Source: Epiperipatus broadwayi | Lineage: Eukaryota; Onychophora; Udeonychophora; Euonychophora; Peripatidae | Direction of reading: 5' to 3' | NCBI GenBank assembly: GCA_028023455.1 | Contig: JAQFVV010012441.1 | Span: forward strand, 4,647,911-4,711,910 | DNA length: 64,000 bases | Part shown: piece after piece, positions 27,710 to 41,035 of the stretch | How positions within the stretch are numbered: the stretch's first letter is position 1 | How the letters are laid out: every line of letters starts with the position of its first letter | The notes under the pieces: model-generated | Told to the model about the DNA's origin: nothing | What the model saw: the letters and a program-made list of their open reading frames with translations, nothing else | Databases searched by the model: none | Made by a program: the position numbers and the translations under genes

Positions 27710-29429
27710 CATAGATAAAGATTTGAATACTTTCTCTTATAGCATTTATTATATAATAAAAAAATAAGATTGATTTGATATATTTGCTCTTTATTATATA
27801 TATAAAAGATTATTATAGCGGTCCTTAAAATGATTAGTAGATTGAGATTTATTATAAGTCTGGGAAGAGGGCACAAATTATGTAATAGGGGCATTTTTTA
27901 ATTAAAAAATAACCCAATGGATTACTGTTTGGTAGTTCATAAAAGGTTAAACATTTAGTTAAGGACACATCATTTTAATAGTGAAATAAGACAGCAATAT
28001 GATTCTGACTTTGTTCTGCCAAATTCATGCATAGCATAAAATAAATTTTAAATTTAAATCATTTGAACATTTTTTAATACTTGTTTATAAATATAATATT
28101 ATAAATGATGAAGGGGAGCCAAAATCTATAGACTATGAATTGCAGATTCCGTTTCTCTGCCACAGATCTAATTCACAAAGAGCATTTATCAATGAATTAT
28201 ATATATATTTCTACCATAATGTGTTCTTTTTGGATATTTATTGTCTACTCCTATTGAAAAACTTGGATATTGTAGGAAAGAGTTAAATGTTTTATGGGTA
28301 CACAAAGATTGATAAAATGTCTAAACTTTAAAATTAAGTAGGCTATAATTAAGACACAAATATAAAATGCTAGTGAACTTTTTTGCAGATTTTTAAATGG
28401 GTTTAGTATTTAAATGAGTAAAGCAGTTTTCATGAAATACATGTATATTGACCAAAACTCATCTGCACAATTTAACACTAAGGAATAATTCAAAATTTGT
28501 TAAAAGTGTGAATGAGTGAATTTAAAAGATTTGATTGCTTACAAGTATTTAATAAATTGTTAGAAATTTTATGAGTATCTCATGGCATAATTATTATTGA
28601 ATTGTTAAGTTATGTGCATGACTTGAAGTTCAAGTCTAGTAGACTTTGACATAGATTTTGATAGTTAAAAATTTATAAACAAATGTTGATTAATTTTTTA
28701 GGAAAATATTTTATAGCCTTTTTCTCTTCTAATTATCGGATGCTACCTTGATACCTGTATTAAGGTGATTTAAAGTTACTGAGCTGTGCATACTAGTGGT
28801 TAATGCATTGATCATAAAACAAAAAAAAAATCTTATGTGACAATTTAGATAAGAGACAATTGATTGTTCACATCTAAATTTGCAAGTGATTAGAATAGCC
28901 TTGAATCATAGTAATTTAATTTTCAATGGAAAATATTTCCCTCTATTTGGAATTTGAATACAGACTGGTAAAAAATTGAAAATATTAAAGTATTAGGCAA
29001 ATTTAATATATTTTTTTCAGGTAGATGTCCTATAACCAATTTAGTCAATCATTCACCTATGTCAATAAATGGACATGAGCTATAAAAATAAATTAATGGG
29101 TTACTGCTTAAGTATTCATCATAAATATATATAAAGAAAGTAGAAGTGACAGATTGGTAGCCATGCTGTAGGTCAGTTATGATGAGTATACAAACCATTC
29201 AGGATAATATAAATTATTACTTTACATGTAACATATTGGTCAGTGAATATTGCTGCATTGATTACAAAAAGGTAAAAATATGATTGACAGATGCACCTTT
29301 AAAATATAATAATTCAAGGTATAGAAGTATGGTCACATGAAGGTCGGTTCATTGAATATAAAAAACAAAAAAAAAGTTATGATATCCAAGTAAGACCGGT
29401 GTTTTTCTTTAATTAAGTCAGTTTCTCTC
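27710..29429. other. No recognised gene
   Basis: AT-rich, with no motif or repeat that I can relate to others in the window. Confidence 0.5.
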
Positions 29430-29558
29430 CGTTTATAAAGATTTAAACAATTCAAAATACAGCAAAACTCTCCATATAGTAGTGCCATCTTGTGCTAACA
29501 AGAGCAATCAATGGATTCCAGAAGGCTTGTGCATAAAATCCCTATCTAGTGCCTACTC

Positions 29559-29617
29559 ATCCAATATCCCCAGACTAGTTTCTGGCTTGTGGCCTTCATC
29601 AGTGAGGAGCCTTGGAT
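29559..29617 (-). ncRNA. Type I hammerhead-like ribozyme motif (H1)
   Basis: Minus strand: ATCCAA, GGCT, CCTCA, CTGATGA, stem II GGC/GCC around CACAA, GAAAC, loop TA, GTC, TGGGGA, TTGGAT. The outer part of stem I is six perfect pairs and the inner part five pairs including one wobble, with an internal loop between. Stem III is the minimal two-pair type known from PLE-associated hammerheads. A.A at 10.1/11.1 is the one weak point. This is the best-preserved H1 copy in the window. Confidence 0.68.
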
Positions 29618-29933
29618 CTGAGAGCACTGCACCTAGATCTTAGGATCTAATGCAACCCTCCAGCACCCACCTTTTAACTCTATTTAACTACAAAACTATG
29701 AGAATGAAATTGAAAACACTATTAATATTTTCAACCCAAGCTCAATAGCTTATATAGTCATATGGGTCTGAACTCAATTCAGTACCCATACATTTTGGTG
29801 TCTTTGGCTCTTTAACAACCATAGCCACCACTATCCTATTAGGCAGGATTGGTGTTAAACCACTGAACATCACATGATCACTATCTCATACTAGCACAAT
29901 AATTGTTATTAAACAATTCAAAATACAGCAAAA

Positions 29934-29983
29934 CTCTCACTGATGAAGGCCACAAGCCAGAAACTAGTCTGGGGATATTGGAT
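29934..29983 (+). ncRNA. H1 hammerhead-like motif lacking outer stem I
   Basis: CTGATGA at 29940-29946, GAAA at 29960-29963, GTC at 29967-29969 and TGGGGATATTGGAT follow the family pattern. Upstream, however, the sequence jumps to the element's outer end (GCAAAACTCTCA), so the ATCCAA strand of stem I is missing, probably through a deletion at a shared CTC. Confidence 0.58.
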
Positions 29984-30159
29984 GAGTAGGCACTAGATAG
30001 GGATTTTATGCACAAGCCTTCTGGCATCCATTGATTGCTCTTGTTAGCACAAGATGGCACTACTATATGGAGAGTTTTGCTGTATTTTGAATTGTTTAAT
30101 AACAATTATTGTGCTAGTATGAAATAGTGATCATGTGATGTTTAGTCGTTTATAAAGAT

Positions 30160-31912
<1,753 letters not shown>

Positions 31913-32125
31913 GTTTCAAAGGATAAGCTTTATTAGTATTCTAAAAGGTTGTACAACTTACATTTGACAACGTAGTTCTTATATATAAATTGGTTCACAA
32001 AACTATATACGTACAATGATTTGATGTGATTGTATGCTTTATCAAACTAGAAGTATTTAAAAAAAAACAGTTCAACAAAGTCAATGATGATCACTCAATC
32101 ATACAATTATATACAATTAGATATA

Positions 32126-32234
32126 CACCTGGGTCTCTTTTTACGCGGACTTATTTAACACGATTTTGAAGTTACATGATTCGTGTTCCACCGGAAGTGT
32201 GTTAAATAAGTCCGCATAAAAAGAGACCCAGGTG
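32126..32234. mobile_element. 109-bp foldback MITE, TA target sites
   Basis: Terminal inverted repeats of 36 bp (32126-32161 and 32199-32234, one mismatch) begin CACCTGGGTCTCTTTTTACG and flank a 37-bp centre. TA on each side (32124-32125, 32235-32236) is consistent with a Tc1/mariner-type duplication. No coding capacity. A third copy of the terminal sequence, GAGACCCAGGTG followed by TA, lies at 33219-33230. Confidence 0.82.
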
Positions 32235-32236
32235 TA

Positions 32237-33218
32237 TGAACTCCGATAATGCGCTATTACTTTAAATAATAAATTTCATGCACTTAACATTATATTGAAA
32301 GTAATAGCACATTATTGAAATTCGACTTTCATCTTAGTAATTTCAATATTTTCAGTGCTTTATAATAGTAAGATTTTATGCAATAATGAAATTAAAATCA
32401 TAATTTCCACATTTTATGTATACACACATTAAATTTTACAAGATTATAATGTAAATTTGTCCAAACATTGTACGTGTTCATTTTGCATTTTAAATCACAT
32501 TCTGTTTTTGCTTTTTAAAAAAGAACATAATCAATTATTAATCATTTAGTGTCCACAAGTTTATTTTTAAAAGGTCAGTAATAGCAGTGAGCATAATTAA
32601 ATTTGACAATTAAAAATTAAAATCTGATTTTTAATTGTAATTAACAATTTAAAAATTACTTACTGTGACTTGAAATTAATGTGAAATTTGATTTTTAAAC
32701 CGAATTGAAAATTAAAGACAAAAATAAGAATTTCATTTTTAGTTGTTAGTTTCATAAACAATTAATAAAATCATCATCTCAAAGATTAATTACTAATTAC
32801 GTTGTCACCAGAAAATCACTGTTACAACATGAGTGTGAAGTCAGCGCTAGTTGTTTGCAAACGAATATATTTTTCGGCAAATAGCTACAATAATTAAAAC
32901 GTGTATAAAAAATGTAAATTACTGTACTGTAAATTATGCATAAAAATATATTATTTTGAATAAAATTAAGTATTATAGTTAAAAAAAGTTTGTCTTGTAT
33001 CAATTTTTTTCAAATTTGAATTTTTTTATTAGTCATATTTTATTTCCTTATTTTTTTTTTTGCGTGAATTTTAAAGTAATTTTACATTGGTGCTTTGCTT
33101 TTACATGAATTTTGAAAAATCACAGACCGCATCCCCCCTTTTTCATTGTAAGTTACATCTATTTTTGCACAATTTTGTTTGCACATGTTTTCTGAGGAAC
33201 CTATCAATCATGTAAAAT
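32237..33218. other. Segment between two CCCAGGTG-TA ends; no gene seen
   Basis: Contains a short inverted repeat (ATGCGCTATTACTTT near 32249, AAAGTAATAGCACAT near 32299) and AT-rich sequence. It could be the interior of a larger element ending at 33230, but there is no transposase motif. Confidence 0.45.
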
Positions 33219-33230
33219 GAGACCCAGGTG
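33219..33230. repeat. Third copy of the MITE terminal sequence
   Basis: GAGACCCAGGTG immediately followed by TA (33231-33232). The adjoining ATGTAAAAT resembles the inner part of the other ends (TTTTTAC read inward). Confidence 0.7.
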
Positions 33231-33479
33231 TACTTCAATTAAACTAAGGCAGGAATGTGTCTAATTTGTTTCAGTTGACTTCAGAACTGGCATAAGGGTC
33301 CATGTTAGATATGGTTTTTTTGTTAGTGATTTTATATAAGTTCTTGTATATTCCAGGTGTCAATGTACTTAGTATGATCTGTAATCTTCATGTCTTTTTC
33401 ACATATGGTTTGCAGTTTATTTCTGAACGTGTTTGGATGTCTTCTGGGGTTATAATTATATATGAAATTACACCTTGTA

Positions 33480-35210
33480 CACGATAAGGCATAGAGTATA
33501 AATGTGCAGATTTTTATTTCAGCAAAGATGTCCCTTAGTCAAAAAGGGTTTTCATATTGATTTTTTTATCCTTGAGTGAAGTGCTAATAATTTCACGAAT
33601 GTTTTCTAGACTTAGGCATGAGAAAAAAATGTGGTTTTGTGTCTCCGAGTCCATATGACAAAGATTACATATATCATCTATATCTTTATCATTTTTTGAT
33701 ATTTCAAAAAATGTTGTGTAGGTAGCGAGTCTAGATTTATCTTCAGGAGAAAGTCAAAATATTTTGGTTCAAGTGACCATAGTTTGAATTTGCCACATAA
33801 TTGTTTATTAATGATATGAAGTGGAGTTTGTACATCATCTTGACTTGGATGTAGAAGTTGATAAACTTCCCAATATTTATATTTGGCTTGTGGTAGTTTG
33901 AAGTTAAGAGTGTGGATTGTTAGTAATGGTGTAAGTAGTGTGTTCAGATATCCCTGGAGAGAAGGTGATCTATCTGTAAAGGTAATCTTGGCCAGAAATT
34001 TCTAAATATGGGACTTTTTGTGCACAAGTAGATATTATGTTCAATGTTTTTTGTATCCTGAAGACATGTATTGAGTGAAGGCCAAGGCCATTTTGTGAAA
34101 GGGGTTTTCTTAGACATTTTACTAATATTGAGATAATCGTTTTTTCCCAGAATAATTTCCTGCATAAGGAGTCTATCTTATTTGTAAATGCCTTGGTATA
34201 AATGATTGTTGGAGTAAAATAAGAGATTTTTGTAATCACTAGCATGTTAAGCAAAGCCATTTTTGTATATAGAAAGAGGTAGGTTTTGGAGAGTGAATTG
34301 ACAGTCTTTTCCACTTTCTCTATTAAATTTTTTTGTATGAGCGATCTCATAGGTGAATGATGTAAATAGAAGTTGAACCCAAGAAATGCACTTGGTCTAC
34401 CTTTGAAAACTTTAGCAATGCTATTACCTGTGAAGATCTGCCATGCACACAATTTCTCCATATTAAATGTTAGTTTATATTCTTTTGTAAAATTGTTAAG
34501 TATCTTAAGAAGTTTGGGAATTTGCTTTTGGGATGATAAAAATACTGCTATATCATCCATATATGTGATGCATGAGTTGTTGTCATTGATGGTAGGCACA
34601 TAGACTCCTGAAAATTCATTTTCTGTTATTTTTATAAGAGGGTTGATATAGACAGTGAACAATAAGGCACTGAGAGGTGAGCCCTAAGGAATGGACTGAT
34701 GCGGCACTATTGGAGGTGAAGTTTTCCCATTTAGGGAAACATAAATCTCATGATTTAAAAGTAAGTTAGCAAGCAAGTTTAGATAGGCGTTGGGGACTGA
34801 GTATTTTTGTAGAGTTTTAAGGAGAGTACTGATGGAAATCATGTCAAAAGCAGCTTCAGGAAATCATGTCAAAAGTGGCTTCAATGTCTAGTTGAATAAC
34901 AATTGGACTGCATTTTTTTATTGTCTCTAACAGTTTCTATAGTTGACTTGAATAGAAAGACGGCCTGCCCTGTTGAGGATTCTTTTTTGGCAAATTGCAT
35001 TTTTGATAGGTTTGGCAAAATAAATGGCTCTATTTTATTTTTTATCACTGATTCTATTATTTTTATGCCAAGGAAGCACATTGAAATTGGACGTAGGTTA
35101 GTAGTGTTTGAGATTAATTGTTTCTTTTTCATGAATGGCACAAGCATAATTTGATTTAAGCCCTGTATTTTATAGATGTCTTTAGTGAGGTAGGAGATTA
35201 GGTTAAGCAT
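33480..35210 (-). pseudogene. L1-like LINE reverse transcriptase, 5'-truncated and broken
   Basis: Minus-strand frames give, in order: TNLRPISMCFLGIKIIE and KESSTGQAVFL (35210-34881, RT fingers); a DIEATFDMIS-like motif A interrupted by a 25-bp tandem duplication (34834-34883); a *GSPLS motif B whose Gln is a TAG stop; YMDDIAVF (motif C, in the 34662-33970 frame); KPLSQNGLGL in the thumb-side region; and CNLCHMDSETQNHIFFSC near 33670-33620, the zinc-knuckle typical of the end of such ORFs. The endonuclease is absent, as the copy stops at the (ATT)n array. Clade is inferred from the thumb and zinc region; Tx1 or a related clade is possible. Confidence 0.82.
34834..34883. repeat. 25-bp tandem duplication in LINE motif A
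   Basis: GGAAATCATGTCAAAAG plus eight bases occurs twice with period 25. It lies over the catalytic Asp region and shifts the frame. Confidence 0.85.
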
Positions 35211-35250
35211 ATATTGTGCTGTGATTTTATTAATATGTTTGTATACAAAC

Positions 35251-35395
<145 letters not shown>

Positions 35396-35396
35396 T

Positions 35397-37076
35397 AATT
35401 TGACTAAGGGATGTTTTAATGATAGCATTTCTATCGATTGTTTCAACAATAGTGATATTATATCAGCTGTCAAAGAACTCAAAACACATTCAAGTATAGG
35501 TTATGACAATATACCTTCTTTCATTTATAAAGATTATGTACAATATATTGCTGTTCCTCTATATTATATTCTTAATTGTTCCATTAAAAATTGTATTTTT
35601 CCTAACTCTCTAAAACTTGCCAAAGTTATACCTATTTTTAAAAATGGTTCAAAAGATAATGTTAATAATTTTAGACCAATTTCTGTGCTTCATACAGTTG
35701 CATGCATATTTGAAAGATGTGTTTATAAGAAAATTGTTAATGATATAAATAAGATTTTGGTTTCTGTGCAACATGTTTTTTTACCTGAAAGATCAACTGA
35801 AACTAATCTTTTAACAATAACTGATCACATTGCTAATGCCTTTGAGAATCAATGTCATTTAGAATGATGTTGTTTATTTTGATTTATGCAAGGCATTTGA
35901 TAAAGTGGATCATTCCAGGTTGCTTTTCAAAATGTATAAATTAGGTTTTTCCTATAATTTGGTTGCATGGTTTGAATCTTTTATTAAGAAGAGAACAGCT
36001 TATGTAAAGTTTAAGAATAATTTTTCTAATCCATATTATTGTAACATAGGAGTATCTCAGGGCAGTATTCTTGCACCATTATTGTTTAACATTTATCTTG
36101 ATGATTTGGGAGAGAGTTTTGATTTTTTGCATATTTTATATTATGCAGATGATTGTAAACTTTTAAAACTATCAATTCAATTAATGATTGCATATTATTA
36201 CAAAAAGATATTAATAATTTTGTGAAATGGTGCAGAGATAATAAAATGGATATTAATATGGATAAATGTTCACCAATTTCTTATTCCAAAAACTCTGAAA
36301 TGATAATTTGTCCTTATTATATTGAAGATCATAATATAAAATTTGTTGAAATTCAGAAAGACCTTGGAATTATTTTTGCAAGCAATGGATCATTTCACCA
36401 TCATATTGAAAATGTAGTAAATAAGGCTTTTAAAATTATGGGTGCAATTTTAAGGCATGGTAGACAATTTAGTAGTTTTACAAATTATAAATTATTTTTC
36501 TCTTTGGTTTTGCCTATTTTAGAATATGAATCTGTTGTTTGGAATCCCAGTTCCAAACGAGATATTATTAAAATTCAATTGGTTTATGACAAATTTTGTA
36601 AGTACATTAAGTTAAAAGAGCATTATCTATCCCTATCCATTAGAAAAAAAATAAGAGATATTAAAATTTTATATAACCTTGTGAATCAAAAAATTATATT
36701 AACTAACAAAATTTCAAATATTACTTTGAATAATTGTTTACATAAAACACGTACATTTACTTTCTTTTATATTAAAGTTTGTCGCTCTAACATATTAAAA
36801 TTTTCACCTTTGTTTCGTTTGCCTAATACCTATAATCATGATTTACTAATGGAAATATTTTTTCTTTGGACTTTAAAAAAATTTGTTACTTATTTTATAA
36901 AAAAGTATGGCATATAATTATATTATTTTTATCACTTTTACTTATTTATATATATTATTTATGTATATTATTGTATAGTTGTTATAGTGCAATTATGTAA
37001 TTGGTTTAATGCTGTAGTTTTGTACGATAAGTAAATTGAATTGGATTGAAATTGAATTATTATTATTATTTGAAAG
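35397..37076 (+). pseudogene. Jockey/CR1-group LINE reverse transcriptase relic
   Basis: Three plus-strand frames joined by frameshifts cover the RT. To about 35864: SSIGYDNIPS, LKLAKVIPIFK, NNFRPISVLH and ERSTETNLL. Then, shifted, FDLCKAFDKVDH (motif A), VSQGSILAPLLFNIYLDD (motif B) and YYADDCKLL (motif C) to about 36225. Last comes the 36222-36917 ORF, with MDKCSPISYS, FVEIQKDLGIIF and LPILEYESVVWNPSS, the usual thumb pattern of this group. A 3' UTR with TTGAATTGGATTGAAATTGAA ends in a short ATT tail. The 5' end, including the endonuclease, is missing. Catalytic residues survive but two frameshifts disable the ORF. Confidence 0.9.
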
Positions 37077-37374
37077 TTTATGATGATTGCACTGTAATTA
37101 TAGTAGTACAATTTACATTATCTAGATATAACTGTTAAATATTTTAAAAAAGATTAATTTGTTTTCATTCTACTATTAGTATTATTCATCAGGTTGTTAT
37201 ATAACACAATATTTGTAATGAAATTATTCTCCTCCCTTGTTTAGATGTTATTGGACAGATTAGCTGCAGTTCTAGCTTGGGAATAAAACATTGACATTTA
37301 GATCCAAGTATAGTGAGTTTAAGATGATCTGCTGACCTGCTAACTAACTAATATTAGTGTGAATAACATGTTTA
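37077..37374. other. Spacer between two LINEs; nothing recognised
   Basis: Unremarkable AT-rich sequence separating the Jockey/CR1-like 3' end from the RTE 3' end. Confidence 0.5.
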
Positions 37375-40336
37375 AGTATCATCATCATCATCATCAACCA
37401 TTATCAATCCACTGCAGGATGAAGGTCTCTCCAAGTTCAATCCATTTTTTCCTATCTTTAGCTTCTCTTCTCCACATCACCAATGCGCACTTTCTTATTT
37501 CATCCATCCATCTCACATGTGTCTCTTTCTGGGTCTTTTACAATCTCTTGGAATCCAGTTAAAAATTTCAATTGTCCATCTATTATCATCTCTTCTAGCA
37601 ATATGTCCAGCCCAATTTCACTTCAGTCTTTTAATTTTTTCAATGAGGTCAGTAACACCTGTTTGTTCTCTTACCCATACATTGTGTTTTCAATCTCTTT
37701 TTGTTACTCTCCATACTTCTTTGAGTGATCTGAAGTCTCTGCATTGCTCTTCTATTAAGTGTCCAAGTCTCAGATCCATAAGTAAAAACTGGCAAAACAC
37801 ATTTATTAAAAACCTTTCTTTTCAAACACATAGGCATATTTCCTTTTAGTATTAAGTTATTTCTACCAAAAGCACTCCAACCCAGTTTAATTCTATAATT
37901 AATTTCATCCATTATGTTTCCATCTGTATTAATAATCTGACCAAGGTATTTGTAACTGTTAACTTCTTCTAACTCATCATAATCAATCTTTATTTTCATA
38001 TTTTGAGAAAATCTATTAAACATTACTTTAGTCTGTTTAACATTTATATTTAGTCCTACTTTCCTACTTTCATCTGATAACTCCTGCATCATTTCCTGTA
38101 GCTCTAAAGCATTATTTGCAAAATAACTACATTATCTATAAAATCTAAATGACAAATAATCTCCATTTGCTTTCACTTCTTTAGCTTCCCCTTTTAATTC
38201 ACAAAATACTTCTTGCAGCACTGCTGTAAAAAGTTTTGGAGATATGGAGTCACTCTGTCTTACATCCTTTTCAATGTTGATTTTCCTACTATCATTATGT
38301 AATCTAATTGTTGCTGTTGAATTTTTATAAATATGTTTAAAATATGACAATATCCTGGATCTATGACAATATCCTGGATCTATGATCCAAAGCTTTAATC
38401 ACTGATGAAATGTTTATAGAATCAAATACCTTTTCATAATCTACATATCCTAAACATAATGACAACTCATATTCACTTGTTATTTCTATAACTTCTCTCA
38501 AAACCTGAATATGATCTGTACTAAAACCACTTTTAAATCCAGCTTGTTCTCTTGGTTGGTGAAAATCCAATAGTTTCTGTAGACAAGTTGTAATTATCTT
38601 AATAAAATTTTTGTATAAAACTGATAATAGACTGATAGATCTGTAATTTCTAATATCTTCTTTATCACTTTTTTTAAATATTAATCATCTGGTACATCTT
38701 TATCATTTAGACATTTGGTATATAACTTTACTGAAAGAATTCTATTTCTTCACCTGCTTCTTTTAATATATCAATTATAATTCCATCATTACCTGGAGCC
38801 TTCCCTTCCTTCATAAATTTAATTGCATGTCTCACTTCCTCATTCAAAATTCTGGGCAATTCGGAAGATATAATAGGTATAGGAGGCACTTGTTCTTTAT
38901 TACTATATAATTCTTGATAGAAGTCTTCTACACATTTCATGATGTCATCTTTTTTTTTAGTAATAATGCCATCTTTTTTCTTATTACAGATATAAATTTC
39001 CTACCAATACCAAAATGTTGTTTAATATTATTTAGATTTTTATTCTCTTCTACAGCTTTCCTTGCTAGTTCATAATTATACTTTCTTATATCATTTTCAA
39101 CTCTTTTCCACACCATTTTACAAAATTCGAGATATTCAATCTTTTTTAATGCATCATTGTTGTATATTCTCATATTCCTTCTTTTCTTCATAAATTCTCT
39201 AGTCTCAGTAGAAATTTTATTGGTCAATTGCTGCTTTTTTATACCAGCTATCTTTGTTGCAGTTTTTAAAAGTGTATCAGTTATTTTCCTATTAATGTCA
39301 TTCAAATCTGAATCATGTTCAAAATCTACTAATACTTGAAACTGATTTGTAAGTTCTAATTTAAATTCATTAGAATGTTTCGGAAGATTCGGAATATCAA
39401 CTGTAAATATTATTTTTCTTAATAATTTTTGTCTCTCTAGTTTTGCATTAATGTGTATCTTACATCTTACTAATTGATGATCACTTCCTGTGTTAATTTT
39501 ATTAAGAACATTACAATCTTGTAATGTGTATTTTCTGTTAGTCAAAATATAATCCAATTCTGCTGTACCTTCATTTGGATGCTTTCATGTCCATTTACTT
39601 TTAACATTTTCCTCAAAAAAGTAATTCATAATATAAAGTTTATCTTTTTCGGCAAACTCAAGTCTATGTCCTCTCTCATTTCTATTACCATAACCAAAAT
39701 TACCTACAGCATTTTCATCTTTCATTTGTTTACCAATTCTAGCATTAAAGTCTCCCATAACAATTTTAAAATGTTGTTTACTCTGGTCAAAAGCCTTTTG
39801 TACATCCATATAAAAATCTTCTACTACTTCATCACTATGAGAACTTGTTGGGGCATAAACCTGAATTATCTGCATTTGGTATCTGCTCTTAAGTTTTAAA
39901 ACTAATCTTGCCACTCTGTCTGATACACCATCAATCTCCACAATGTTATTCTTCCATTTTTTATTTATAATAAATCCTACTCCACTTGTATTTCCAATAT
40001 TTGTGCTTTTATAGTAGAGAATATGTCCACTTTTTAAATCAATTGTTTCTTCACCTTTTCTTCTAACTTCACAAAGTCCAATAATGTCCCATTTAATATA
40101 AGACAGTTCTTCTTCTAACTCTTGCAATCTTCATTCACTTGAAAGTTATCTGCAGTTGTAAGTACCTAAATAAAAAGTCATCATCAAATGGCAGCCTGAG
40201 TTCATAATCAGGGGATTCTTAGCACCCTCTGCTTTTGGCCACCAACCGCCACCTTGGTTGGTGACTTTACAGCCTCCTGGGAATAAGGGCCATGATTTAT
40301 TTATGTCTGTTATGATTGTATATATTGGAAAAAATA
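37375..40336 (-). pseudogene. RTE-clade LINE, nearly full length, inactivated
   Basis: Reading on the minus strand from about 40336. The endonuclease frame 40127-39585 has IIGLCEVRRKGEE, QVYAPTS and MGDFNARIGK (apurinic-endonuclease family) and stops right after KSKWT. The frame 39557-38937 continues with DYILTNRKY and TGSDHQLVRCKI (SDH catalytic motif). The RT follows: GKAPGNDGI, FKSGFSTDHIQVL, YVDYEKVFDSI (motif A), RQSDSISPKLF (motif B, Gly to Ser), a motif C read as IDNVVI in place of ADD, then NSYKYLGQII and YGSETWTL. It ends in an (ATG)n-type tail, shown as (ATC)n at 37379-37394, as usual for RTE. The 5' limit is set by loss of similarity to the copy ending near 42343. Stops, frameshifts and lost catalytic residues mean it is dead. 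Confidence 0.88.
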
Positions 40337-40753
40337 TTCTTAACTTTGTATAGCATGTCCTTAATTTTAATATTAATGTAAATGTAATTGGTTTAAGCTA
40401 TGATAGTATTACCCCTGATTAAAGCAACAACATCTGAAAAAAAGTGAAGCAATACTACCACTTGAAACATTGTGTTATAAATGATGTTGTAGGCTTTTAC
40501 AAACAGTTGAATGTGTTTAAAAAGTAGAACAAGTTATGAATTACTATAAAAATATTTAACAATTAAAAAGTAGATAATATAAAAAACAGTCTAAATAAAA
40601 CATGTTCCTTTAATGATTCTTTGAGAATCTAGCTTGTGAATTATTTTAATAACATATTGGAACTTATTTGTTTTGTGAATAGGCTTATATTTTTAGCATC
40701 ACATATTTGATAAGCTGTAAATTTATTTACATGCTCATTAAAATCATTAGAAT

Positions 40754-40788
<35 letters not shown>

Positions 40789-41035
40789 ATGCTCAAATCA
40801 TCTTCCCAAAAGTTGTTTTTTCCAGCAACATCCTTTGTGAATAAAATATAAAGTCTGAACTTCAAGCAGCATTACCCAAAAGAACCTTCAAACAGCAAAC
40901 ATAAAAGGATTTAAGTCATGCTGTTCGATGTTCAGATTTTTATATTTATTCACAGAGGGCGTTGCTGAAAAAACATATTTCTATAGAGTAATTTTCACAC
41001 TACTCTCACACAATCTCTATTTTAATGAATGACTA
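40337..41035. other. Spacer between RTE copies
   Basis: AT-rich with an (AC)/(AT) microsatellite at about 40756-40788. No gene seen. Confidence 0.5.

Larger units (their letters stand above)
29443..30146. mobile_element. Palindromic hammerhead-bearing element H1-B
   Basis: A 704-bp compound foldback element bracketed by an identical 13-bp direct repeat CGTTTATAAAGAT (29430-29442 and 30147-30159). Segment 29443-29640 is inverted relative to 29939-30105, and each carries an H1 hammerhead-like motif. The right part is a second inverted repeat, 29862-29938 against 30069-30145, whose loop holds the plus-strand ribozyme. AACAATTCAAAATACAGC appears three times. There is no ORF. The clean 13-bp duplication argues that the whole compound structure inserted in one event. 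It shares outer (AAACATCACATGAT) and ribozyme sequences with 4311-4727. Confidence 0.78.

Noticed and set aside
37190-37230. CTGATGA on the minus strand followed by GAAAA near 37150
   Set aside because: No stem II or stem I pairing around it; chance occurrence in the spacer next to the LINE.
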